A DNA stretch of 64,000 bases from Bacillota bacterium (lineage in GTDB: Bacteria > Bacillota > Clostridia > Lachnospirales > Bianqueaceae): NCBI GenBank assembly GCA_017441925.1, contig JAFRUE010000002.1, positions 1 to 64,000 on the forward strand. Direction: 5' to 3'. Of this stretch, positions 17,765 through 25,635 are shown piece by piece. Within the stretch, counting starts at the first letter, position 1. Each line of letters begins with the position of its first letter. The position numbers and the translations under genes were made by a program. The notes beneath the pieces are model-generated. The model searched no databases, had not been told where the DNA came from, and saw only the letters and a list, made by a program, of their open reading frames with translations.

Positions 17765-18430
17765 ATGGACGCATATAGAATCGTTGCGGAAAATCCGCTG
17801 CTCGGTATCCTCCGCAACGTCCCGACCGAACAGGTCATTCCTTATATCGAAGCCGCTATGCGCGGAGGCGTGAGATTTTTCGAAGTCGCTTTGAACAGCA
17901 AGGACGCGCTGAAACAGATCTCGATGCTTCGCGAGCATTTCGGAGACAGCTGCCTTATCGGCGGCGGCACAGCGATCACTGTCCCTCTTTGTGAAAACGC
18001 CATTGCGGCCGGTGCGCAGTTTCTCCTGACACCCGGTACTCCGCCGGACGTTTTCCGTTACTGTGCGGATCATGACGTAATTCTGATTCCCGGAGTCCTG
18101 TCCCCGACCGACGTTGCTGTCAGCTTCGAATATGGCTACAAGACCATGAAGCTTTTCCCGGCAGGCAGTATGCCGATGCGCTACGTGAAGGATCTGAAAG
18201 GTCCGTTCGACAATGCCGAGTTTATGGCGATCGGAGGCGTTTCACCTGATAATATCGCAGATTTTCTCAACGCGGGATGCCTCGGAGCCGGCCTCGGAAG
18301 CGCTCTGATGCCCAAGGAAGCCGCCGCGCGGGGCGATTGGGACACTTGTACTGAATATGTGCGGGATCTGGTCAGCCGGATCCCCGAAGAGCGAAGAAAG
18401 TTCGCGGAAAGGATACGTGCATCACAATGA
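17765..18430 (+). CDS. 2-keto-3-deoxy-6-phospho(galacto/glu)conate aldolase
   Basis: A 221-residue class I aldolase of the KDPG/KDPGal family. The Schiff-base Lys is K129 in YKTMKLFPAG and the catalytic Glu is E40 in FFEVALNS; GGGTAITVP is also typical. It splits KDPG or KDPGal into pyruvate and glyceraldehyde 3-phosphate. Because the next gene is a galactonate dehydratase, the galacto substrate (DgoA-type) is most likely. It has AAAGGA upstream and overlaps the dehydratase start by 4 nt. Confidence 0.92.
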   Translation: MDAYRIVAENPLLGILRNVPTEQVIPYIEAAMRGGVRFFEVALNSKDALKQISMLREHFGDSCLIGGGTAITVPLCENAIAAGAQFLLTPGTPPDVFRYCADHDVILIPGVLSPTDVAVSFEYGYKTMKLFPAGSMPMRYVKDLKGPFDNAEFMAIGGVSPDNIADFLNAGCLGAGLGSALMPKEAAARGDWDTCTEYVRDLVSRIPEERRKFAERIRASQ

Positions 18431-19575
18431 AGATCACAGAAGTCAATACTTATCATGTAAGACCGCGCTGGGGGTTTGTGGAGATCCTCACGGATGACGG
18501 ATACAGCGGCTGGGGCGAAGCGGTCCTTGAGGGACACTGCGATACTGTCCTCGCCTGCGTTCAGGAGATGAAGACCTATCTCATCGGCCGGGATCCGCAG
18601 CAGATCGAGGATATCTGGAATGTCCTCTACCGCGCCGGCTTTTACCGGGGCGGCGGCGTCCTGATGAGCGCGATCTCCGGCATCGATCAGGCTCTTTGGG
18701 ACATCAAAGGCAAGTACTTCGGCGTGCCGGCATGGCAGCTCATGGGCGGACGCTGTCACGACAAAATGCGCGTCTACAGCTGGATCGGCGGGGACAGACC
18801 TTCTGATGTCGGAGCGGATGCCTTGGAAAAGAAAAACGCAGGCTTTACCGCGATCAAGATGAACGCGACCGAGGAACTGCAGATGGTCGATTCCTACGCA
18901 AAGATCGACGCGGTCCTTGAGCGCGTCGCTGCCGTCCGCGAGACCTGCGGCAAGTATTTCGGCATTGCGATCGATTTTCACGGACGCGTCCACAAGCCCA
19001 TGGCCAAGATCCTCGCGAAGAAGCTTGAGGAATTCGATCCGATGTTCATCGAGGAGCCCGTACTCTGTGAAAACATGGAGCTGTTTCCGGAAATCGCCGC
19101 AGCCTGCAATATCCCGATCGCGACCGGTGAACGCCTATTCTCGATCTATGATTTCAAACGTCTCCTGCAGATTGGCGGTGTCGATATCGTCCAGCCGGAT
19201 CTGTCCCACGCCGGAGGCCTCACTTCTGTCAAGAAGATCGCTTCCATGGCCGAAGCGTACGATGTGGCGCTGGCACCGCACTGTCCGCTCGGTCCGATCG
19301 CGCTAGCAAGCTGCCTGAATGTCGACGCGACCTGCTACAACGCGGTCATTCAGGAACAGTCCATCGGCATCCATTACAATGTCGGCGCGTCCGTTCTGGA
19401 TTACGTAAAGAATCCGGAAGACTTCCGCTTTGTGGACGGCTGGGTCGAGCTGCCGCACATCCCGGGCATCGGCGTCGAAATCAACAAACCGTTGGTGCTT
19501 TCCGAAAACGAGGACCCGCACGAATGGAAAAATCCTCTGTGGCGTCATGAAGACGGCAGTGTGGCGGAGTGGTGA
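18427..19575 (+). CDS. dgoD: D-galactonate dehydratase
   Basis: A 382-residue enolase-superfamily enzyme. Every residue characteristic of E. coli DgoD is found at the same number: metal ligands D183, E209 and E235, and acid/base residues H185 and H285. It dehydrates D-galactonate to 2-keto-3-deoxygalactonate, the first step of the De Ley-Doudoroff route. It follows the kinase and aldolase, so the operon would yield pyruvate plus glyceraldehyde 3-phosphate. The gene ends at a long terminator starting one base after the stop. Confidence 0.93.
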   Translation: MKITEVNTYHVRPRWGFVEILTDDGYSGWGEAVLEGHCDTVLACVQEMKTYLIGRDPQQIEDIWNVLYRAGFYRGGGVLMSAISGIDQALWDIKGKYFGVPAWQLMGGRCHDKMRVYSWIGGDRPSDVGADALEKKNAGFTAIKMNATEELQMVDSYAKIDAVLERVAAVRETCGKYFGIAIDFHGRVHKPMAKILAKKLEEFDPMFIEEPVLCENMELFPEIAAACNIPIATGERLFSIYDFKRLLQIGGVDIVQPDLSHAGGLTSVKKIASMAEAYDVALAPHCPLGPIALASCLNVDATCYNAVIQEQSIGIHYNVGASVLDYVKNPEDFRFVDGWVELPHIPGIGVEINKPLVLSENEDPHEWKNPLWRHEDGSVAEW

Positions 19576-19576
19576 G

Positions 19577-19645
19577 ATACAAAAGCAGGGGCTGAAAGTT
19601 GTCTCATTTTAAAGGCCAACTTCAGCCCCTGCTTTTGTATTTTTT
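19577..19645 (+). terminator. Strong terminator of the galactonate operon
   Basis: A perfect 20-bp stem (19577-19596 with 19621-19640, core AAAGCAGGGGCTGAA) around a 24-nt loop, followed by TTTTT. Confidence 0.93.
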
Positions 19646-19706
19646 GCAGTTCCAGGCTATACTTGTTTAAAGGCCAATTTCGGCCTATGTTTTTTGTATT
19701 TTTAGC
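19608..19706 (+). repeat. Imperfect tandem duplication of the terminator loop and right arm
   Basis: TTTAAAGGCCAACTTCAGCC... from 19608 recurs degenerate from 19666 as TTTAAAGGCCAATTTCGGCC..., followed in both cases by TTTTGTATTTTT. The offset is 58 bp. The second copy has no left arm and so no long stem. Confidence 0.7.
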
Positions 19707-19741
19707 ATGTCTCGAGGATTTCATTTCAGGTATAGAAATAG

Positions 19742-19785
19742 CCCGGCGATTAGCCTTTCAAACGAGGCAATCACCGGGTTTTTAT
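19742..19785. terminator. Terminator between dgoD and the nucleoside hydrolase
   Basis: CCCGGCGATTAGCCT and AGGCAATCACCGGG pair with one bulge, followed by TTTTT on the plus strand. It can act as a second stop for the galactonate operon and as a hairpin downstream of the opposing gene. Confidence 0.75.
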
Positions 19786-19792
19786 ATGTCTG

Positions 19793-20740
19793 TTATTGCT
19801 TCTTGAACATTCCGATGAAACGTTTGGTGAATCCGCCGGCATCCATCGACGTGATCACTTCGTCCGGATATCCGGGAATCTCCGGCATGGATTCGTAGGT
19901 ACTGCCCTCCCGATAGAAGATGACCTGTCCGTAGCACGGTCCGTTATCGATGCAGGTATAGCAATAGACGTTCATCCTGCCGGTGACGGTTTCAGGCCAG
20001 ATGGCACAGGCCATCGCGACCGCATCCGGAAGATCGATCATATCCTGTCCCCTTGTCTTGCGGTTGAAATCCAGCAGCACCGCTGTCGCATCTTTCAGGA
20101 AAGCGCCTTGCGGGGAGGAAGCAGCGATCTCCGCGAGTTCATCGAGGTCGATCTCGATATCGCCGACACACAGATCAAATCCCGCAATCGATACTGGGAT
20201 GCCGGAATCCAGCATGATCTTATACGCTTCCGCATCAATAAATACATTGAATTCCGAAACCGGCGTGGCGTTGCCCGGTCCGAAGCCCGGTGTGCCCATC
20301 GACCAGATCCGTTTGACGCGGCTCATCGTCTCGCGGTCCCGCAGGATCGCGAGTGCGATATTTGTCACAGGGCCCAATACAACGATTTCGATCTCGTCCG
20401 GATATTCCGCAACCGTATTCAGGATATAATCGACCGCGTCACCAGGCGCGAACCCGCCTTGCGGATGGATCAGTCCTTTATCGCCCATACCGTCCACGCC
20501 GTGTACGCTGATCGTTTCTTTGCGGGAATGCATCAGCGGCTGTTTTGCTCCAAGGAAAACCGGCACATCGCTGCCGCAGACTTCAAGCGTCATCTTGGCG
20601 TTCCGGCCTGCCTGCTCCACAGAAACATTGCCGGCCACGACGGTCACACCCATGATCTCGATATTCTTTGTCATACACGCCATCATCAGCGCGGCGCAGT
20701 CATCCGAAGCCGTATCCGTATCGATTATGAATTTTCTCAT
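19793..20740 (-). CDS. Inosine-uridine-type nucleoside hydrolase
   Basis: A 315-residue IunH-family enzyme. The calcium-binding N-terminal motif reads DTDTASDDCAA (residues 7-17), a variant of the usual DTDPGxDDxxA; GPVTNIALAI and SEFNVFIDAEA are also typical. It hydrolyses a ribonucleoside to base and ribose in the cytoplasm. It lies 11 nt after a 5'-nucleotidase-like gene, so together they would take nucleotides to base and sugar. The P-to-T and G-to-A changes in the motif are worth noting but keep the Asp ligands. Confidence 0.9.
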   Translation of the reverse strand: MRKFIIDTDTASDDCAALMMACMTKNIEIMGVTVVAGNVSVEQAGRNAKMTLEVCGSDVPVFLGAKQPLMHSRKETISVHGVDGMGDKGLIHPQGGFAPGDAVDYILNTVAEYPDEIEIVVLGPVTNIALAILRDRETMSRVKRIWSMGTPGFGPGNATPVSEFNVFIDAEAYKIMLDSGIPVSIAGFDLCVGDIEIDLDELAEIAASSPQGAFLKDATAVLLDFNRKTRGQDMIDLPDAVAMACAIWPETVTGRMNVYCYTCIDNGPCYGQVIFYREGSTYESMPEIPGYPDEVITSMDAGGFTKRFIGMFKKQ

Positions 20741-20751
20741 TTTTCAGCACC

Positions 20752-22212
20752 TCAGGAATTGATCGTGATTCTGCCGTCAAGATATGCTGTCAAGTGTGCA
20801 TGCGTGTTGAAATACTCCTCCACCACGTCATAATCCGACGTAGTGATCACGCGGCATCTCGGATATCCTTCGATCTCTGCAGTCGGGATGCCCAGGCATT
20901 CCTCAACATTCTTGAAGTGGTATTCCTGGATCGCGACATTATAGACCTTGCCGTCGTCAAGCGGTACTCCATCGACCGTGATATCGATGACTTTTGTGGT
21001 GCGGTTATATGTGATCCGCACATTGCGTGAAACCTGATAAAACTCAAAATGCTCTGTATCAAATCCGTCCCTGAGCATATACTGCATAGCTTTACGGAAT
21101 GTCGATCCCTGCATCGGTGCGAGGAAAACTTTACCCTTATACGGGAAGAATTCCATCAGATCCTGCATCGTGACGGCCTCTCCGAGGACGGTCTTGCGCA
21201 GACTGCCCGATCCCATCAGAACAATATCCGACTTCAGCATATCATAGATGATATCAGCGAACATATTGCCGAGCTCTGTCTCCTGGCAGCGCTGCGGATG
21301 TGTCAGAATGTGGTCGAAACGGGTCAGGATCCGGCCGTATTTCTCGTCAGTCTGGGACTTATAGCCTTTCAGAAGCTGCTCGATCGCGGCATCCTTTTGT
21401 GCCGTCTCTGTATCAACGGGATACAGTCCCCATTTCCACGAAGCGACACTGTTGGTATCCGTATCGACTTCGATATCAAAACGTCCGATCTGATCTGTCC
21501 CCGTCCCTGCCTGAACGATCAGGATATCGTTGACTTCAGCCGGTTTCTCCGGGAAAGTATGGGAGTGTCCGCCGATAATGATATCGACGCCGAGCTCCGG
21601 AGGGAGCTTGGAAGCAAGCTGCTGGTCTTCTTCAAAACCGATGTGCGTCAGCAGGACGGTCAGATCGATATCTTCCGTCTTGTAACTGTTGATAATACGC
21701 TCCACCTCGATCAGCGCATCATCCGTATCGACAAATGTCCCAAGCAGCGGATCCATCTTGATGTCCTTCATCGTCTCCTCTGTTACGATACCGATGAAAA
21801 GGATCTTCATACCGTCGATATTGAGGATCTTATGCGGCTGGAAAAGTCTTGTCCCTGTCGTCGTAATGAAAAGATTCGCGTTGATGATCGGGAATCTCGC
21901 GCATTTCTCCAGGAAAAGCAGATGTGACAGACCGTAATCAAGCTCGTGATTACCGAGACAGACGATGTCCGGCGCTACAAGATTCATCATCTCGATCGTG
22001 GAAATGCCACGGTATTCACTGTCGATAACGGAACCGCGGAACATATCGCCGGCGATTGCATAAATCGTATTTGGCTCTTCGGTACGGACCTTGTTCACGT
22101 AACCGGCCAGATAGGAAAGACCTCCTGTATACTTATCGTCCAGAACGTCCTTCTCTTCCAGAAAATCTCCATGCAAGTCATTGGAATGCAGAATCGTAAG
22201 TTTTTTCTTCAT
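20752..22212 (-). CDS. 5'-nucleotidase / UshA-type metallophosphoesterase (cytoplasmic)
   Basis: A 486-residue two-domain protein. The N-terminal calcineurin-like domain has HSNDLHGDF (9-17), GDMFRG, GNHELDYG and GGHSHTF metal motifs. The C-terminal 5'-nucleotidase domain has GNMFADI and LMGSGSLRK. UshA-type enzymes are normally exported, but no signal peptide is visible here, which suggests an intracellular nucleotide, cyclic-nucleotide or nucleotide-sugar substrate. AAAGGAAGG precedes the ATG. Its partner is the nucleoside hydrolase just downstream. Confidence 0.88.
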   Translation of the reverse strand: MKKKLTILHSNDLHGDFLEEKDVLDDKYTGGLSYLAGYVNKVRTEEPNTIYAIAGDMFRGSVIDSEYRGISTIEMMNLVAPDIVCLGNHELDYGLSHLLFLEKCARFPIINANLFITTTGTRLFQPHKILNIDGMKILFIGIVTEETMKDIKMDPLLGTFVDTDDALIEVERIINSYKTEDIDLTVLLTHIGFEEDQQLASKLPPELGVDIIIGGHSHTFPEKPAEVNDILIVQAGTGTDQIGRFDIEVDTDTNSVASWKWGLYPVDTETAQKDAAIEQLLKGYKSQTDEKYGRILTRFDHILTHPQRCQETELGNMFADIIYDMLKSDIVLMGSGSLRKTVLGEAVTMQDLMEFFPYKGKVFLAPMQGSTFRKAMQYMLRDGFDTEHFEFYQVSRNVRITYNRTTKVIDITVDGVPLDDGKVYNVAIQEYHFKNVEECLGIPTAEIEGYPRCRVITTSDYDVVEEYFNTHAHLTAYLDGRITINS

Positions 22213-22271
22213 TAGCGGTCCCTTCCTTTGATTTGATATAAATACATAAAGCCGATTTTATTGTACAGAAA

Positions 22272-22318
22272 ACAAAAACCGTCTGCATCCCCCGAAAGGT
22301 GGATTTTACAGACGGCTG
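22272..22318 (-). terminator. Terminator of the metal/uronate/phosphatase run
   Basis: On the minus strand AGCCGTCTG and CAGACGGT pair with an internal imperfect region, followed by TTTTTG. It lies just after the PPP phosphatase stop. Confidence 0.7.
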
Positions 22319-22330
22319 TCTTTTTCTGTG

Positions 22331-23056
22331 TCAGGCACGCGTTTCTGATTTGACATATGTCACTTCATCCGTATCCAGGCAGTACGCTGCGAGCGCGCCG
22401 CCAAAGCAGCATCCGCAGTCGATATCGATATTCCCGTGGCTGCGGTAGACTTCTGTGCTGCCGTTATAGCGGATCGCCTGGACAGGTGTATGACCTGTGA
22501 CCAGAACGGTCTGCGGATCCTTAAAATACCTTTTTTCATAGTCAGGCCGTGCGAAAAGGAGATCCTGCGGTCCGTACTCCTCCAGTGCCTCACCGTGTCT
22601 CTCGAATCCGGCAAGGCCGGCATGCACCAGGACAAATCTGCGTCCCCGGACTGTCAGGTCTGCATACAGAGCGCATTCTCCCAGATAATCCAAAAAAGCT
22701 TCCCTCTGCTCCGAATCCAGCTGCCGGAACTGACGGATAGTCACGTCTCCGCCATCCTTCATCCAGTAGCTGTAGCTCAGGAGATCATCCGCTGTCAGGT
22801 AATCCTCCGCGTTCTCGTCTGTGATATCGACAGACAGCCGGCGCAGCACGTTCAGCGCCATGAATTCATGGTTCCCGAGCAAGGGGATCACATTCGGCCG
22901 CGTCATCAGGTCCATCGTCAGCTGTACAGGCTCCGGTCCCCGGTCCAGGAAGTCACCGAGCACATACAGTTCATCGTCATCCGAAAAACGGATCTCCCGG
23001 AGAAGCCTGCAGAATTCCGCATAACAGCCGTGTATATCGGCGATCACATATTTCAT
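22331..23056 (-). CDS. PPP-family serine/threonine phosphatase-like protein
   Basis: A 241-residue calcineurin-like phosphoesterase with the PPP signatures DIHG (7-10), GDFLDRG (34-40), GNHE (61-64) and VTGHTPV. Similar bacterial proteins remove phosphate from Ser/Thr or Tyr, or hydrolyse diadenosine tetraphosphate; the substrate here is unknown. It overlaps the upstream YgjP-like gene by 4 nt and closes the transcript before the terminator. Confidence 0.88.
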   Translation of the reverse strand: MKYVIADIHGCYAEFCRLLREIRFSDDDELYVLGDFLDRGPEPVQLTMDLMTRPNVIPLLGNHEFMALNVLRRLSVDITDENAEDYLTADDLLSYSYWMKDGGDVTIRQFRQLDSEQREAFLDYLGECALYADLTVRGRRFVLVHAGLAGFERHGEALEEYGPQDLLFARPDYEKRYFKDPQTVLVTGHTPVQAIRYNGSTEVYRSHGNIDIDCGCCFGGALAAYCLDTDEVTYVKSETRA

Positions 23057-23634
23057 GTTTCCTGTCCTTCCCGCATTCTTCTGATCAGTCTGCCGCCGTA
23101 TTCTTTAAGCCAGCTCCGCTGCAGACGATAGTCCGGCAGGACTCCTCCGACCTCCGCCCAGAACCTGGGAGAATGATTCATCTCTTTCCGGTGGCAGAGC
23201 TCATGAACGATCACATAATCCCGCACTTCCGCCGGGCACAGCATCAGCAGGCAGTTAAAGTTCAGATTGCCCTTTGCGGAGCAGCTGCCCCAAAGCGTAG
23301 CCTGATTCCGGATCGTGATCCGACCGTACTGTATGCCCATGATCCCGGCAAAATGTTCTACTCGCGGAGGGATCTCCCGACGCGCCTGGGCTGCAAGCTC
23401 CCTGATCTCGCTTTGCGTGATCGGAACTTCCTCTCCGAACGCTGCGTATTGTTTGTCGAGCCTTTCCCGCATCCGGGCAAGCTTCATGTCGATGATGGAC
23501 TGTTTCTCACGGACCATGCGCCGAATCCGCTCATCCGGCATGGTATACGGGACTCTCACGATCACCCGCAGATCCTCTGTGATCTCGATAACAGCAGTCC
23601 GACGGCGGCTCCTGACAATCTTATAATCTGTCAT
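23053..23634 (-). CDS. YgjP-like (DUF45) M48-type metallopeptidase
   Basis: A 193-residue YgjP family protein. The zinc site is HELCHRKEMNHSPRFW (H144, E145, H148, with H154 following), preceded by the family block WGSCSAKGNLNFN. The N-terminal half is a beta-sheet plus an Arg-rich helix. Its cellular substrate is not established. It is soluble, 18 nt downstream of the uronate reductase gene, and coupled to the phosphatase by a 4-nt overlap. Confidence 0.88.
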   Translation of the reverse strand: MTDYKIVRSRRRTAVIEITEDLRVIVRVPYTMPDERIRRMVREKQSIIDMKLARMRERLDKQYAAFGEEVPITQSEIRELAAQARREIPPRVEHFAGIMGIQYGRITIRNQATLWGSCSAKGNLNFNCLLMLCPAEVRDYVIVHELCHRKEMNHSPRFWAEVGGVLPDYRLQRSWLKEYGGRLIRRMREGQET

Positions 23635-23652
23635 AACCGTGCAAACTCCTGA

Positions 23653-25245
23653 TCAAAGACAGCGTGTCAGTGTCCTTCGGACAGCTCCGGGACCGGCCGT
23701 CTCCTCTATGAACAGTTTTTCGATGGTGTTCCCGAGACCTGCTTCATACAGATCGCTGCCGAAGACCGAAGCGTTCGAGAGGATCGGCGCAAGTGCACTG
23801 TGCGCCTTCTCTGCACTGCCGACAGCTTCCCGGACTTGCGCCTGCAGCTCGTCATTCATCGGATCGGGAGACAGTTCAAAAGGCTTACCCGCATCGTCAA
23901 TGGCCAGCAGATATCGCAGCCATCCGGCAATTGCGAGCGCGATCCCCTGCAGTCTCTCCGCGCTGCCGTATTTGCGGACGCAGGCTTTGATCGTTTCACC
24001 GAATCGGATCCCGACCATCTGGGAGGTGTCGACCGCGATCCGCTGAGGCGTATCGCCCAGATACGGATTCGGGAATCTCTCGTACAGGCATTCCTCGATA
24101 AAAGCCTGCGGAGACAGGATCCCCGGATCTTCCACAAATTCCATTCCCTCACCGAAACCGACTTTTTCCGCGAGCTTCGCAAGCTGCGGATCCTTCATCT
24201 CATCCGCGAAATACGCAAAGCCGAGGACGCATCCGTAAGGCGCGAGCGCTGTATGGATCGGATTCAGACAGGCCGTCACTTTCATCCTCTCGGATTTGCG
24301 GACAGTCTCCCTGTCCGTCATATATACACCGGCCTTCTCAAGAGCCGGTCTGCCGTTCGGGAAACTGTCCTCGATGACAAGATACTGCGGCCCTTCCGCA
24401 TTCGCGAACGGAGCGATATATGTCTGTTTCGCGGTGATGACAATGTCCATGTCCTCCACGCCGGCTTCTTCCAGGGCTGCCTGAATCTGCGGCTCCGGCC
24501 GCGGCGTGATCTTATCGATCATTGTCCACGGGAAAGCCACTTGTGCCTCATCCGAGAGCCATCCTGGATAATCCGCACCGGCAAAACCGCTTTTCACCCA
24601 TTTATCTGCAATCTCCAGCACCGCGTCGCGCAGCCGCTCACCGTTACGGGAACAGTTGTCCATCGAAACAAGCGCAATAGGAAATCCGCCTGCCCGATAC
24701 CGTTCCAGCAGCATCGCCGCTACGATACCGATCGCCGTGCGGGCCTTGTCCGGACCTTCTGCTATATCCTGCCGCACAGCCGGCAGATATCCGCCTGAAG
24801 CATCGCGCAGTGCATAGCCTTTCTCCGTAATCGTGAATGAGACCATCTGCAGGCTCTTGCCGCGGAAGATCTCCTTCAGCCGTTCCCGGTCTTCTGAAGC
24901 TTTGACCGCCTCCGCGAAACATCCGAAAACTTTCCTGTCCTGTGTCCCGTCGTTCCGCAGAATGACAGAAAGGACCAGATTATCATAAGGCCGGTAAATC
25001 TTGTCCACGATCTCCTCGTCAAAAGTCTCCGCGCAGGTGATCCCGGTATCCATATAGCCTTCCTCGAGCAGACGGTCCGCAATGCTTCCGATAAAGATCC
25101 GGAAGATGTTTCCGATCCCGAAATGCACCCATGCGGGGGCTTTAACGGATCTCTCCGCTGTCTGCGTCACGTCGTAGCCGGGCAGTGTAATACCGGCAGC
25201 AGCCCAGGCTTCCCTGCCGCGCAGTCCGTCAATTGTCAGTTTCAT
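23653..25245 (-). CDS. uxuB: Mannitol dehydrogenase-family oxidoreductase, fructuronate reductase-like
   Basis: The start is ATG 25245, with GGAG upstream. An earlier in-frame ATG at 25305 lies inside the repressor gene. The 530-residue protein is a long-chain polyol dehydrogenase: NAD-binding HFGIGNIFR near residue 43 and the catalytic K-x5-N-x2-H motif in KVTACLNPIH. In this family UxuB reduces D-fructuronate to mannonate. Given the oligogalacturonate lyase and keto-deoxy sugar-acid genes nearby, a uronate role (fructuronate or tagaturonate) is favoured over mannitol, but this is inference. Unexpectedly it sits in a metal-efflux operon. Confidence 0.8.
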   Translation of the reverse strand: MKLTIDGLRGREAWAAAGITLPGYDVTQTAERSVKAPAWVHFGIGNIFRIFIGSIADRLLEEGYMDTGITCAETFDEEIVDKIYRPYDNLVLSVILRNDGTQDRKVFGCFAEAVKASEDRERLKEIFRGKSLQMVSFTITEKGYALRDASGGYLPAVRQDIAEGPDKARTAIGIVAAMLLERYRAGGFPIALVSMDNCSRNGERLRDAVLEIADKWVKSGFAGADYPGWLSDEAQVAFPWTMIDKITPRPEPQIQAALEEAGVEDMDIVITAKQTYIAPFANAEGPQYLVIEDSFPNGRPALEKAGVYMTDRETVRKSERMKVTACLNPIHTALAPYGCVLGFAYFADEMKDPQLAKLAEKVGFGEGMEFVEDPGILSPQAFIEECLYERFPNPYLGDTPQRIAVDTSQMVGIRFGETIKACVRKYGSAERLQGIALAIAGWLRYLLAIDDAGKPFELSPDPMNDELQAQVREAVGSAEKAHSALAPILSNASVFGSDLYEAGLGNTIEKLFIEETAGPGAVRRTLTRCL

Positions 25246-25258
25246 GATCGTTTCTCCG

Positions 25259-25621
25259 TTATTCGCTGATGTGATCCATGCCCTGCCCGATGATCGTACG
25301 GACATGATCGTCCGCGAGCGAATAGAATACGCTCTTTCCGTCCCTGCGTGACTTGACGAGCTTGTTGCGCTTCAGAATGCTCAGCTGATGAGAGACCGCC
25401 GACTGTGTCATATTCAGCGCTTCCGCAAGATCGCAGACACAGACCTCCGCCTCAAACAGCACGAAAAGGATCCGGATCCGGGTGGAATCCCCGAAGATCT
25501 TGAAAAGCTCCGCCAGATCATAAAGGCTGTCCAGATCCGGCATTTTCGCGTTGATCTGCTGCAGGACGTCCTCGTGAAGCTCCGTCACTTCGCAGCATTC
25601 GACTCTTTCTATCGGACTCAT
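25259..25621 (-). CDS. ArsR/SmtB-family metal-sensing repressor
   Basis: The start is ATG 25621, 14 nt after the ATPase stop; a longer frame to 25756 overlaps the ATPase. The 120-residue winged-helix protein has MTQSAVSHQLSILKRNKLV as recognition helix. D104, H106, H117 and E120 match the alpha-5 zinc site of SmtB at identical numbers. It also has an alpha-3-type EVCVCD (C61, C63) and an N-terminal C9-C10, so both CadC-like thiolate and SmtB-like zinc sites look present. It likely represses this operon through the palindrome at 27763-27788 and releases on Zn, Cd or Pb. Confidence 0.92.
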   Translation of the reverse strand: MSPIERVECCEVTELHEDVLQQINAKMPDLDSLYDLAELFKIFGDSTRIRILFVLFEAEVCVCDLAEALNMTQSAVSHQLSILKRNKLVKSRRDGKSVFYSLADDHVRTIIGQGMDHISE

Positions 25622-25635
25622 ATTCTGATATCTCC

